Made by a program: the position numbers and the translations under genes
Shown here: positions 48,597-60,909 of the stretch, in pieces
How positions within the stretch are numbered: the first letter of the stretch is position 1
Layout of the letters: every line of letters begins with the position of its first letter
The notes under the pieces: generated by a model
What the model saw: only the letters and a program-made list of their open reading frames with translations
What the model was told of the DNA's origin: nothing
Databases searched by the model: none
Origin: Azadirachta indica
Taxonomy: Eukaryota; Streptophyta; Magnoliopsida; Sapindales; Meliaceae
Assembly: GCA_022749755.1 (NCBI GenBank)
Contig: CM040445.1
Coordinates: forward strand, 11,119,182-11,183,181
Direction: 5' to 3'
DNA: 64,000 nucleotides

Positions 48597-48849
48597 CACA
48601 AACACACAAATAGGTGCATCTTCAAAATCTCAAGAGCCTAATATTTGATCTATATTTTGCCAACAAGCCCTTCTTCCTCCTACTACTTCTTTCACCCTAT
48701 TATTAACCCACAAAAATATATAAACCACAAACTATTTTGGGCTGAGTTTTTCATTGGAGAGTAAATAAAAAGAAGAAGAAAAATATCAAGCAAGAGGAAT
48801 TAGAGATACATCATCAGCTAGAAGAAGCAAGGAAGCAAGAAAGAAAGAG

Positions 48850-50493
48850 ATGATGACTCCAGCAGCAAATATGGGAGCCGGTCAGTTCGGTGACACAACT
48901 TACACAAAAGTTTTTGTCGGAGGTTTGGCTTGGGAAACTCAGAAGGAGACTATGGAGAAGTATTTTGAACAGTTTGGTGAGATCTTGGAAGCCGTTGTTA
49001 TCACTGATAAGGCTACTGGCAGATCCAAAGGCTATGGATTTGTATGCTCTTCTCTTCTTTCTTACTTCTCTTACATTTTCTTTCTTTCTTTCTTTCTTTC
49101 ATCTTTTGTTTTCATTTATGTATATATATATATATATATATGCATGATGATCTTTGTTTTTAATACCAGATCTTGATCCAAATGAAAGATCTAGCCTATA
49201 ATTTTTGACAAAATGTTGAAAATTTTTGCTACAACCAACTTGATCTTTATCAGATATTTTCATAAATATATTTATCTATAGATATACGAATACATATATA
49301 TTATGGATATCAATTTCAATGTATGATCTCGATCAAAAAATGGGTTTGTTTCTATTTCAGGTAACTTTTCGTGAGCCGGAAGCCGCCATGAAAGCTTGTG
49401 TTGATGCAGCTCCAGTGATAGACGGAAGAAGGGCTAACTGCAATCTTGCTTGCTTGGGAGTTCAGAGATCCAAGCCCTCAACACCAAAACACGGTAAGTA
49501 AAATTACCTTTTTTTTTTCTTTTTTAAAAAAAAAATTTGGTGAATAATATATCATATATGAAGATAGGGTTTTGACATATCATCAGATCCAGGAAAAGTT
49601 TCATGAAATCAAGCATTTGATCTTTGATGTATATGTCACTGTTTGAAGATGCTAATTCAGTATGCAAGCCTAGTGGTAGTGGGTTATGGATATTCCCTGC
49701 TAAACTTAATATTATTTATTCCAATTTATCTTCTACATTATTTTCCTTCTAAAACCAAATTTTTTTAAGAAAAAAAATAAAAACAAAAGAAAAAACACAT
49801 TTTTCAGTCAAATCCATCCCTTGAATATTCCTCCAAATATAGAAAGTTCTATGTAGTTTTCTGCCTTGTTTGTCTTGTTAAATGAAAAAAAAAAAAAAAA
49901 GATTCATTATACATATTTCTTTACAACATTCTCTCTCATCAGAAAACCAAACAAAGTCATCATCATCTTATTCTCAGTCTGCAATATGTATATGTATATG
50001 TATAAAGTGCCAGCATTCCCCTATTTTTTGTCATTATTTTTCATCCAAAATTCAAATATAAATCAGGTTAATTAATTAATTAATTTTATGGTTGGCAGCA
50101 GGAGGAGGAGGAGGAGGAGCAACAGGAAGAAATAACTTTAGGGTAATGAGCTCTTTTCAGACAGCTGCAGGTTTTGGAGGAACAACTTTTCCTTCAACTG
50201 CTGCTACCTTCCCTCATTATGCCATCCAACAAGGAATTCCTTACAATCTCTATGGGTATGTGTGTGTGTATATATATATATATATATTTATTTATTTATT
50301 TTACTCTCTCTTTCTCTCTCTCTCTTCTGCATACGCATAGTACGTGATTAACCTGCATATATGCACGTGCATTGCCAACTCATGCACACTCCATCTCAAC
50401 CAACCCCATTAATCTAGGGTTTAATGCCAACTCAAGCGTGCTCATTTCTTCATCTTCACCATCATCATCATCATCATCATTATCATTATCATT

Positions 50494-50544
<51 letters not shown>

Positions 50545-52700
50545 CTCCGAGATGGGAGACAAGCTTTTTTCATATGTAAACCAAAACGGAAGCATGCATA
50601 ATTGAAACATATGCATGTGCCTTGAGGCTTTTATTTCTATTAATTCTTGTAATTATTCACCTAAACAGTGTTATGCATAAATTATTTTTTGGTTTTCTTA
50701 TTTTTTTGGAATTTTGTCGTCGTACTGTTTTTTACTTTTGTTTCACGTAAAATATATTATATATATCTACAAAATTCCAAATCTAACTTTTTTTCTCCTC
50801 TGTCATTCTTGTGAACACTATTTCTGCAGGTACTCCCCATACTCCCCGGATTACACTTACCCTACGGTTTGTACAAAATTCTCCTTTTCCTTTTTCTGTT
50901 CCTTTTCCTTCACTACAATGTTAGGGTTCTTTGAAGAAGACAACGACATTTTATCTACACCTCAAACCCTAACAAGAAGAAAGATCTTTATTTATATATA
51001 CAATTATTAACAAGGGGAATAAAAGGACATATATAATTACTTTTATGAATAGGGATCTTTAAAAAAAAATAAAATAAAAAGACTCTAAATTTAACAAAAT
51101 GAAAATTAATAATGACCACCCACCAACAATTGTTGACATTCAAGAATCCTATGAGGTGAACTTGCCACCAAATTTCTCGATTATGACAAGGTTTTCCATT
51201 ACCATGAGTATTAATTCCTTTAAAAGTAAAAACTTCAAAGTAAATGTTGAATTGTTTCTAGTTTAGTATCGATATTAGGTGAGTGATTTAATTAATTGTT
51301 GTTAGACACTTGATGTTGAATGCTGACTACGTAATAGTTAGATCGAGATTAATTAATAATGGTATTTGTGTTAGATTCATATATATATTCGATGTGGAGG
51401 ATGAGATGGCTAGAATGACGTTCATTATATTATATTTTTTTGGTGATCATATTACATGTACGTATATATACACATAGATTATATATAGATTGCTTCCACA
51501 GGAAAACAGACATATGAATGGATGATTGTCTGAAAGAATGAAGGTGGTAAAGTGAAATTACAGCTAGCTGTGATATTATATATTTTATATAATAATAATG
51601 ATAATAATAATTGCATTTGTATGATCATGTGGTTCTTTATTCATAAGGAATTCGCACTTGAAAAGTGGTCCATATCCTCAGTCTGTCACACTTTCACAGT
51701 CTTCCAAAATATCATGCCACTCAACTTAACTATTACTTTTCTATCTCTTCTTATAATAAACGAATTAAAGAGTATATTGTACATGTTTTCTGAAAATGAT
51801 TTATATAAAACAAACAAACACCTGTATTATATTTTATCATTTTTTTTTTTGTGTATTATTATTTTTTTAAAAAATAAAATTTTAAAAAATACTTATAAAA
51901 TTATAGTTGACACATTATGACTTTAATTTCTTTGCCATGTTAAATTTTATTTTTAAAATTAGTGAAATTAAACATTGCAAAAATTAATGCAAATGACCCA
52001 TTTCATTATTTGCACATGTTACATGTCTATCACATGTCAGGAAAAAAGGGAAAAATAAAATCGTACAAACCACTACTGTATCAATTTTGTACCAGATCTA
52101 CTGGACATACAACAATTATAACTTGTTTTGAATTCTAATTTTGTTCTGTTGTTTTTGTTTTTCATTTATCAAATTTTCAGAGCTACTACAGTGTTTATGG
52201 AGGAGCAACTGCTCAATATCCCATGTATGGAAATGGCGCGGCAGCAGGAGGAATGATGACTAGTGCAGCCGCCGCAGCGGCAGCGTTCTACCCTTATCTC
52301 CAGTTCGGAGAAGGAAGCGGAGCAGCAGCTGCGGCTACCGGCTATACTTCTAGCCAAGGCTACGGGGTTCAGTATCCCCACCACCTTTTTCCCATACTCC
52401 ACTATCAATGCCGCTGCCGCCGGTTACCCTCAGCACTACGGTCCCCCAATATCCCTTGCTCCAACTCCGGCCTTGCAATCAGGTTTGTACTCTTTAAACA
52501 GCTTGTTCTTCTTTTTCAATAATTTTTAGGTTTTTGATGCTAAATATGTAATTTTAGTTTGATTTCAAATATTAAATTAGTGTATAAGAATCTTTGTTTT
52601 TGGCTTTGAAAGTAGTACTAACATTTTTGACAGTGTGTTTTGCTGTGCCACAGGCGTGACAAATTTGGCTCTACATGCTGCGCCAATTCCACATCGCTAG
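48850..52700 (+). CDS. RRM RNA-binding protein, ARP1 type, with an apparent +1 frameshift
   Basis: Six exons: 48850-49041, 49361-49493, 50099-50255, 50830-50866, 52181-52482 and 52654-52700. One RRM covers about residues 17-95, with RNP2 (KVFVGGLAW) and RNP1 (KGYGFVTF). The rest is Gly, Ala and Tyr rich ([30 protein letters not shown]). It belongs to the plant group of ABA-regulated RNA-binding protein 1 (ARP1) and relatives, which are nuclear or cytosolic mRNA-binding proteins. The frame is clear until HHLF; the family-like tail ([36 protein letters not shown]) is then in the +1 frame, as if one base were added in the T5C3 run at 52386-52393. As given, the protein would end at 52705 with an unrelated tail of similar length. 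Exon 3 has two possible acceptors three bases apart. Confidence 0.85.
50458..50543 (+). repeat. Intron microsatellites (ATC)n and (TTTC)n
   Basis: An ATC-type trinucleotide tract (50458-50480) and a ten-unit TTTC tract (50504-50543) lie in the third intron of the RRM gene. Confidence 0.85.
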
Positions 52701-55566
52701 AATGATGCAATATTCTCATCTCAAATTACTCAGTATTCTCCTTCAAATTCGAACATCTTCAGCTGCATGCATGCAATTCTGTGAAGTCCCTCATCATCAT
52801 CATCACCAAATACCTTTGGCCTAACCATGGTTCTCTTTCTCTTCCTTCCTCTATTCTGCTGTTCTGACAAAACAAATGCCCAAAATTGCATGGAAAAATT
52901 TGGGCGTTTTTTGCACACACAAAACAAAATGCTCTCCATAGGAGCAAAAACCCACATCCAAATTTTGGATGCTCATGCATGTTTTTTCTTGCAAGGGTTC
53001 CTTGAAGAGAACCAAATGCAGCTTTTACATTTTTGTATCAAATTACCAGCTTAAGCTGTTTGGAATATCAGCTTTTTGTTGGGAATGGTTTTTTTTTTCC
53101 CCTCAATTTGTAAATTCTTAGCCTCAGGAAAGGCTAAGTGAAAGCAAATTATTTTGTAACTTTTAATTTAGCCTAGAAAAGGCTAATAAATTGAAAAAGA
53201 AAACATGGTTTGCAAAAAACTGTAAATTCAACAACACAAATAGCAAACCCTCTCGTTTTTACATAGTGGCTAATCCCTCCAACTTTGGCTAATCAACCTC
53301 TAGATGAAGAGGCAATTTTAGCAAAGGCGGCACTGGCATGCCCAAAGTTTTTTTTTGTGCATTAATATGTAGTCTTAGGTTTTAGAACTAGGACCATGTA
53401 GCAACTAGGGCAGCAACAATCATGTTTTTATAAAATGTTTTTTTTTGTTTCTTTACCAAAAGTCTCACATGATGTTTGTTTTTTTTATATTTTAAAGGAC
53501 AAATGATCTTCCCTTAGGGTAAGGGAAGAAAATCTTTTTCTAATCCTAGTTTGTTTTCTTCTTCTTGTAAATTGATTGTGGCTAAACTTTTGGAGTATTA
53601 GCAACAAGTAAAACACTTAACTGTAGGAGGGATAGTTTTTTAAATTCTTTTTTTTTTTTTTTTTTCGTTTTCTCTTTTGCATCTAGATTTTAATAGGGTT
53701 TCACCATCTTTTTGAAGAACTCCATGAATGGATATGGAGTTCAAAATGCATTTGCATGTAATCCTTGGGATATATTTTGGTTCCCGTGGATTCTTCTCTT
53801 TCTAACCCCACCGACCAACCATGGTTAGGACTTAGGTCATTCTCATCTCATTCTCTTATCTCTTTCTAGCACGCTGTCTTTCTCTCTCTCTTTCTCTTTC
53901 TCTTTCTGATGGTCTCTCTGTTGAAACTTTTACTTTGGAGATGAACTTTGATACTCTCTTTATGATATGTATAAGTCTATGGCTTGGTTTGTAACTAAGG
54001 ATATGTTACTAGCTGCTAGGATAATATTCATTTTCTCCATCCATATGCTGGTTGAGAGAATAATGAATTTTCTATGCTACTCACTACTATCACTATGCTC
54101 TTTTAATTTGATACTACTAGTACTGTTATATGCTTAATTACTTTAATTCTCTCCTAATTAATGCTTTTGTCTACGAGAAGCAAATTTTTCTTGTTTTAAA
54201 TTTTCAAAATTTTGCCGCGATAATCCTTGTCATGTATCCTTTTTTCCTCCTTTCTTTTGAGAGGCCAGAGGTTTTGTTTATATGGTTTAAGCCATAAATT
54301 TATTCAATAATAGTCTCATTCTCGATGTAATACACTTTTCTTAAAACTACTATTATTATATGTTTGTATTGATTTCGCTATAATAAATTGTTTTAGATAT
54401 CTATCTATACACAATAAAATTTCTTATTTGTTAAAAGAATGTGCATGCATGCAGATATTAGCAAAGACTTCCTTCACAAAATAGTGTGAACGTTTGAAGT
54501 GTTGATGTAATACTTAATATGTCAGCTCATTAATTAATCACATGATGATTATTGGTTAACGTAGGATATATATTGTGAAAGAGCATATATATGTAAAAAT
54601 TAAAATTATGAACAGTTGGATCAAAATTAAGTAACATCTAGGGCCCCATGGGGTCAAGCTCCTCCCTGCATACCTGCTTTAAAATTTTAGGCCACAACTT
54701 TGAGCTTTGAAATTGACATGTAGATTAGATTTATATATAATAATTATATTATTGGACCACATTGGACCCTCTAGTGAAGGCCAATGTCACCCCGGACTTC
54801 GTGGTTGCTTTCTACCGTTTTGAAATCATTTTTGTCGTCATAATATTGTTAACTACTGAATGCATGCTGAGGTTAATTAATTTATTTATATATCAGGCTA
54901 TATAAAATTAAATTAATGTATATATTAACATTCTGTAGCTACAGATCAGAATAACAATTAAGCAAAAAAAGAAACCAAAACACAAGTTAACACAGTGTAA
55001 AAAGTTAACATCTCTCCTCTACAATATATGTTTCATCGGCCCTCACATGATCAACTGTAATATATAACTTTAAATTTTAAAATGAGTTTTCATAATTCTA
55101 CATTATCGATGATCATTCTTGGTCCATTTATTCTTTTTATTAGTTAATATTATATACAAATAAAGTATCATCAGGTAAATTCTTAAATTTTGTTAAAATA
55201 ATAAATAAGAATACACTTTAACCATCTGCATATAATTTACAGCCAGGTTCTTTGAAGTAATTGACAGTCGTAGTAGGGGTCTAGTAGACACTGATCATTA
55301 TGATCTAATAAGTTAACAACTATCACTATCACCATTCATTAAGGTTTTATTTGTTACAAAGGACCAATGTATATCCCTATTCATTATTTATGCAAGGTTC
55401 AGGGGTCCATCTGTTATTATTCCATCTACAAATTCTTGTCCGAGAGACGACGTTGTTCGATGCTCCGTCCAACGGCTAAGCCTAATTTCTGTGTCTCAAA
55501 CTCAAATATTTCATCTCAGCACAGGAAAATCTCTGGACTTTGGAGAAATAAAGCCATAATTCAAAA
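52701..55566. other. RRM gene 3' flank and intergenic region
   Basis: The first few hundred bases are probably 3' untranslated sequence with a cluster of TTAGCC/GGCTAA motifs (53117-53290). Beyond about 53400 there is no recognised feature apart from a short palindrome GAACTCCAT/ATGGAGTTC (53717-53742), (TC)n tracts near 53880-53910 and T runs. No coding exon is seen. Confidence 0.55.
53117..53186 (+). promoter_or_regulatory. Two TTAGCCT/AGGCTAA stem-loops in the probable 3' untranslated region
   Basis: CTTAGCCT-loop-AGGCTAAG (53117-53138) and TTAGCCT-loop-AGGCTAA (53168-53186) are two short hairpins with nearly the same stem, 30 bases apart. GGCTAA recurs near 53278 and 53287. They lie 420-590 bases past the RRM gene stop codon. 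Confidence 0.35.
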
Positions 55567-58410
55567 ATGGGCACGTGTGAAATCACCCGCATTCCAGATA
55601 AATCCTCAATTCCGTCCAATCAACAACACACCGGTCAGATTCCGACGACTCCAATCTCTTCCCCTTTAATTTGTTCTTATTTTTCCCTATAAATCATCTG
55701 AAATTTTATTTTTCTTTTTAAATGTTTTTTGAAAATTATTTCTTACAGTGAATTTATTTGCTTCAGCTATCGAGCCGAAGCTTGCCGACACTAATGTAAG
55801 GTCAGCCATTTTTCAATTCTATTATTACTGTGTTTTTTTTTTTTTTAAACAAAAAATTGTATTGGAAGAATAAAGTAACAAAGTACTTTTGCGTAGACGA
55901 CGTTTCAATCAAGTGGTGGTACCACTGGAAAGTCTGCAACATATGATTTAAAGCGAATACAGAAGAAATTCCTTGAAGGAGGTTTGTCTGTTGATAAATT
56001 GATAATGCTTTCCTTTTGCTTCTCTTTTTTCAAGTAAGTTTAATTTTTATGAAGATTGATTCGAAGTCACATTTTTTGTTGTTTAGTTCTTGAACTTTCG
56101 GAAGGAAAAATGTACCTTTGATAATGTGATAGCATGTTTGGGAATGCTTTCTTTGAGGGATTTTTGTAAGAGCACGTATCTACCGTTTTTTTCTATTTTC
56201 TCCATTTGAAAAAGCTTTTCTTTTTCCCTCCAATTTTTCCCATCAAGTGTCTCTCCTGAATGCTTTTTTTGTGTTTTTCCTATTCCCAGAAAGTATTTTC
56301 ATCCACTTAGCTGAATGCCACAAATAAAGTCTAAAACATTTTTTATTATTGAACAGAGTTGTAAGTGTTACAACAAGGAGTCACAATGAAGCTTGAGGTT
56401 GTTGGAAGTGCTTTTAATGTTGTCAAAAACCTTCAAGGACTAAAATTGTTAAAGGTGCATTTTGGGTTCAGGGAATTTCAGGGAGACACCTGATAGTTTA
56501 TTTTCCAGTTTTGCTTCCAAGTGCTTTTGTGAAAGAATTATTGAGAAGTGCTCCCAAATGTGCCTTAATATTATGTTATCATGTATCAGAAAAAACATTC
56601 TTTTACATCATGCTTTTAAATTTTTGTTATTTAGTTTTCGGATATTCCTATCAAAAAAGGTTCTTCAGTTATTTCTAGCATATGGTGCAGATAATTGGCT
56701 TACTTGGCAGGAAAAACTCGTTTGTCTGTGATCTTATACTGTTGGTAAATATGCTGCTTTTTCATAAGAAGAATGGGAGGAGAATGCAATCCGTGGCCAA
56801 CATCATATCATTCACCAATTTAGTAATCTAAGAATCACTAGATTATTTCTGTAGGATGCTTTTTTTATGTTTGGTTGTTTTGCTATTATTTGTAAATCAC
56901 CTACTTTCTACTGACAGCCAGATGAATAAAATGTACTTTAACTGGAGATAGCTAGTCATTATCTTCCACACAGTATCTATATTGTCAATGATTTCACCAA
57001 GAGTTGCGGTCGCATATATTGCATATTTATTTAACAATGCACCGGGTGTGTTTCTTTTTTCTGTTTAGAGTTTATTAACTGTTGTTTCTCAGATATTTGT
57101 CAAAAGCATCTGACTGGATTTTCAAATTGCTCTCATTTATATTTTATTTTTCTTTTTCCATTTACAGCAACATTGATGGCCCTTACTGGATTTAGCAAAC
57201 GGGATCGCAATCAATTTTCGGCTTCATGAAATTTGCTGTTAAGCTGGGCAGAATCGGGTGACGGTTGGTAACTATATTGATTTCTTCCAATAAATCAGTT
57301 TTGTCTCTTGCATCCACAGCAGATTGTGCTTCTTCTACTTCAGTTGTTCAGTAGAGCAGTCTACTTATGGCATTACCTCATAAAGCTTTTGCTGATGATA
57401 CTCAAACTGAGAGTTTGACTGCTTGACCAATTTTCAAGATTGACCACCTAGGGTTTTATGTTAATCTGAATTCTGCTGCTCCCTGCATCTGGGTCACACA
57501 ATAGTTAAGAACTAGATGTTCTCAAATTTACCTTTGTAATCGAACATATTTGTCTTTTATGTACGTAGAAAAACTGGAGCCCATAGTTCCAATTCGATCT
57601 TGTCTTGGATGCTGTTAAAATGGCTTCAATAAGTAGTCTATCACTTGTATAGACGTAGAAGTTCATTACAACATATGTTGGTCTGGGCTAACTCAAACAG
57701 TCTGCTCTTCTGTGTGCAGTTGCTTCTCATGCTTCTGCTATGTAGATTGTAAATGTTGCAGTTATTGTGGATTCTTTGGTTAAGCAGGTGATTGCTAGTG
57801 CACGTGATCAAGTCTGCTCTTGTTGCACTTCCACGGAGGAGAACAGCATTGATAGTTGCTCAAAGAAGCCAAAACTGCCGACCTCCCATCCTGGTTCTAA
57901 TGGAGATGCAGGCAATGCAACCTTTCCGTCAAATGATTCAATTGGTGAAATCAAACAATTATTTACTTATATTTCTTGTTTGAATCCTTGAAATCGGGGT
58001 CAGCAAAGGTCACATAAAAATTCTTGTTATTGGCATCCTCTACATCACGCTGCTATGGTTGCTATTGAATCTTCCACTGCAAGGGACAGAGCCCTCGTTG
58101 GTGGTATGGAACTCGGCGGAGATAAGTCTAAGGTACTCCAGTAAAAGGACAGAAAACCGTCCTTGCATATTTAAGCAGTCGGGCTGATAAACACAAAACC
58201 ATATCTATATCATCCTACAAAGCTCTGCTTTGTACTCTGTTTCCAAGTTCAAACAACTGATTTAGTGCCATCTCATAACAGTTTCTCCTGCAGACTTGCG
58301 TGCCATCTCGTGACAAAATGATTAGAGATTATGTTGAAAGTAGCTCTAGCAATTGTTATCCTGTCAATACAACAGATGACCCAAATTCCTCAAGTCTAAA
58401 TATCTATCGA
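55567..58410 (+). pseudogene. TAD3-like tRNA adenosine deaminase subunit, decayed copy
   Basis: Exon-like pieces in order match TAD3, the catalytically inactive partner of TAD2 that makes inosine-34 in tRNAs. Piece 1 (55567-55633) has MGTCEITRIPDKSSIPSNQQ. Piece 2 (55749-55800) has LFASAIEPKLADTNV. Piece 3 (55897-55981) has RRFNQ, VPLESLQH and then, in another frame, KRIQKKFLEG. Piece 4 (57168-57267) shows NIDG, TGFSKRDR and FGFMKFAVKL in alternating frames. Piece 5 (57746-58132) has NVAVIVDSLVKQVIASARDQ, SCLNP and WHPLHHAAMVAIESSTARDR. Piece 6 starts at 58294. Splice sites are often preserved. Defects: a frameshift in piece 3, two in piece 4, a TGA at 57989-57991 after SCLNP where a Trp is expected, no recognisable middle region, and no C-terminal zinc-binding EPCTMC segment. 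It carries a hAT-like MITE in the piece 3-4 gap. Confidence 0.8.
56132..56564. mobile_element. hAT-like MITE inside the TAD3 pseudogene
   Basis: The left end GCATGTTTGGGAATGCTTTC, then TTTTTGTAAGAGCAC, is mirrored by the inverted right end GCACATTTGGGAGCACTTCT, then TTTCACAAAAGCAC. GTTTGGGA and AAGTGCTTTT motifs are typical of plant hAT MITE ends. The flanks TAATGTGAT and TAATATTAT could be a degenerate target duplication. No coding capacity. Confidence 0.55.
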
Positions 58411-58463
58411 TTCAATTTCTTTCCTGTATATTATATAGTGATTTTAAATCACACATGCATCGC

Positions 58464-58464
<1 letters not shown>

Positions 58465-58499
<35 letters not shown>
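58465..58499 (+). repeat. Poly(T) run, 35 bases
   Basis: An uninterrupted T run just after the last TAD3-like piece. It could be the poly(A) tail of a minus-strand retroposon, but I could not find flanking duplications. Confidence 0.9.
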
Positions 58500-58504
<5 letters not shown>

Positions 58505-58692
58505 TTTTAATTTTAAAATAAATTTTTTGACACGTGCGGTACGGAGAATGTGATACAATATTAAAATTAATGTTTATTGTATATTTGCTTTGAATTTGCT
58601 ACATATATTATTGCTATTAATATGTTATACCTGTTGCCTTTCCTCCACTATATTAAATATTAATGGTGAGCCTGCTGCAATTGAAAGCTAAT

Positions 58693-58790
58693 ATTCATGA
58701 ATCCGTTGCTTTGATTAAACAGGTAAGCCACTGCATAACTAACATTAATTTTCTGTTTATTTGTTTGATCAAAGCAACGGATTGATGAAC
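58693..58790. repeat. Near-perfect 29-bp inverted repeat with 40-base loop
   Basis: The arms 58693-58721 and 58762-58790 are complementary except at three positions, one of which is a G-U pair in RNA. Core stem sequence is AATCCGTTGCTTTGAT. The size and shape are like a small-RNA precursor hairpin, but no known microRNA sequence is recognised. Confidence 0.75.
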
Positions 58791-58805
58791 ATAAGCGATT
58801 ATTTA

Positions 58806-60909
58806 GGCCCGGTTTGGTTTATTATTTGGATGCAATATATATATATTTTTTTTATGAAAATAGGAAATTACAGACAATAACTATTTATATGTATATCTTA
58901 AAAGTATTTGAACACTAGTTTTTAAAATCAAATTCTAATTTTCAATTCAAAATTAAAAAAGTAAAAAAATAGTATTCTTGTTTTCTTATTATCTTAAACT
59001 TATTTTATGAATTTTTTTAATTTATAATATTTATATTATCTTTTTTGAATGTTAATTTTTTTTTAATTTTAATGTTTACTTACAAAAAAAAATTATTAAA
59101 ATACGGTCGTAGGAACTTTTCTGATGAATTTACTATAATGCTTAAATTAAGAAATGGGAATAAGATGCAGTGGGTTTAAAAGATTTCTCCTTAAAAAATG
59201 AGAGGAGCTCTAAGAAAAAAAATTAAGAGCGAAAAAGTATTTTTTAGATAGTAGGAAGATAATAAGTTTTAAGGAAATTGATGTTTTTCAAAGTTATAAC
59301 TATTTTTTTGCAAAGTGGGCATCCTCTGCTCGAAGTTATAACTGTTTTCACGTTGGGGTATAACCAAAAAAAAAAAAAAAAAAACCCATAGAGTGGGTTG
59401 CTTATTCGAGTCTTTCTTGGTTGGTTTTAGGCGAAAAAGGGAAAAAAGCAAACCTCTCTGCAACAATTCCTTTAACATAAATAGGTTTAGCAAGATTAGC
59501 AACTAGCTCCTAGTAGCTTGTGCAACCGGAAAGTGAAAATCCAATATCTATTACAGTACACAAGATAGTAACCCAAAATTAGGGGTAGGTAAAGGCAATG
59601 AAAAAGGCAATTTTGGAGAAAAATATATTTATACATGAAGGTCATAGTTAGCCATGATTGACCTAAATTATGTTGTCTTAATTCTTTATTTTTGTTTCTT
59701 TATATACTATTTTTGATATTTTTTCTTAAATTGATGAACTTTTTATGACATCTGGCATTTATAGAATGAATTTTTATCATGTGTCACCTTATGGAAACAC
59801 ATTAGGCTTACCTTATCATTTCTACACCATGTGCCATGCCCTTGTTGCCTTTAAATCCCTAGTTGTTGCAAAGATCAAGTGATCTCCTTACTAATAGTTT
59901 GGATATTATTAGGTTTTTGTCAAGATCAAGTAGTCCCTTTGCCCACAACGTAAATAGTACTAGGTTTCTACCAACAGTATAGATAGTGCTAAATTTCTAC
60001 TAAGGTTAAATGGTCTCCTTGCCAACAACTTAAATAGTACTAGGTTTTGGCCAACAACCTGGATAGTATTAGGTTTTTGTCAAGGTTAGGTGGTTCTCTT
60101 ACTAACAATTTGGATAGTACTAGGTTTTTATCAAGATTAGGTGATCCTCTTAACAAGGATATAGATAGTGTAGGTTCTTATTAGGATTAAATGGTCTTCT
60201 TGACAATAATTTGACTTAGGTGAGCTTTTGTTTAAAAAATGAAGATATTTTTTATGGACATAATCTCTTTTAACTTTTGAGATTAGTCTACACATAGGGA
60301 CCATTTATTGTTCCTTCCAGAAACTTTGTTCATGTACTTAGTATATTAACATCCCCATTTGTGACCCTCTTTCATGACCTAGGTCGTTATTTTGGTGGTG
60401 CAATCCATGCCTCTATTGGATCTCAACTTCTTAACAAGGTACTTCACAAGATTGAAGTCATCCTTTATGGTGTTGGGCTTAGACATACTATGATTATCTT
60501 GAATTTGTGTAATTGTTAGTTGTTGAGTTTATATGAAATTTCTCATAATATAATGTACTAGGTGTGATGAGGTTAACACCATCCTTGCTATATATATTTT
60601 TGTCAAATTAAAATTAATAATTTTTTTAGTAGTCTAATTAAGACTTCCTCTAGAAACTGTCTTACTTTTTTTCAATATTACATAAAAATAAACTCATTTT
60701 TCTTTTGGTTATCTTTGTTCAAATCCTAATCAAAATCACAATTATTGATTAAAAAAATATAAGGCATGTTTTTAAAATTTTTTAATTTTAAGAATGATAC
60801 ATGGATATTATACGAAATATGTTTTTAAATATTAAAAATACAATTTGTATTTTTGAATTACATTCAAATTTTTTAAAATAATTTTTGAAATGGCAAACCA
60901 AATGAGCCC
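58806..60909. mobile_element. PIF/Harbinger-like non-autonomous element
   Basis: The left end GGCCCGGTTTGGTTTATTAT and the inverted right end GGGCTCATTTGGTTTGCCAT match at most of the first 22 positions. Both ends are flanked by TTA (58803-58805 and 60910-60912), the usual target duplication of PIF/Harbinger elements. The interior has no transposase frame but holds a degenerate 50-base tandem repeat (59871-60225). Confidence 0.5.
59871..60225 (+). repeat. Degenerate tandem repeat, unit about 50 bases
   Basis: At least five diverged copies of a unit like AAGRTTAAGTGGTCTCCTTG followed by CCAACAATTTRGATAGTACT and AGGTTTTTGTC are arranged head to tail. Some half units (the ATAGTACTAGGTTT part) are extra. 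No open frame runs through the array. Confidence 0.75.

Noticed and set aside
52780..53054. Open frames on both strands after the RRM gene
   Set aside because: They lie in the probable 3' untranslated region and have no family match.
55367..55669. 100-residue open frame containing a KISGLWRNKA segment
   Set aside because: It overlaps the TAD3-like first exon, which reads in another frame and has a clear family match.
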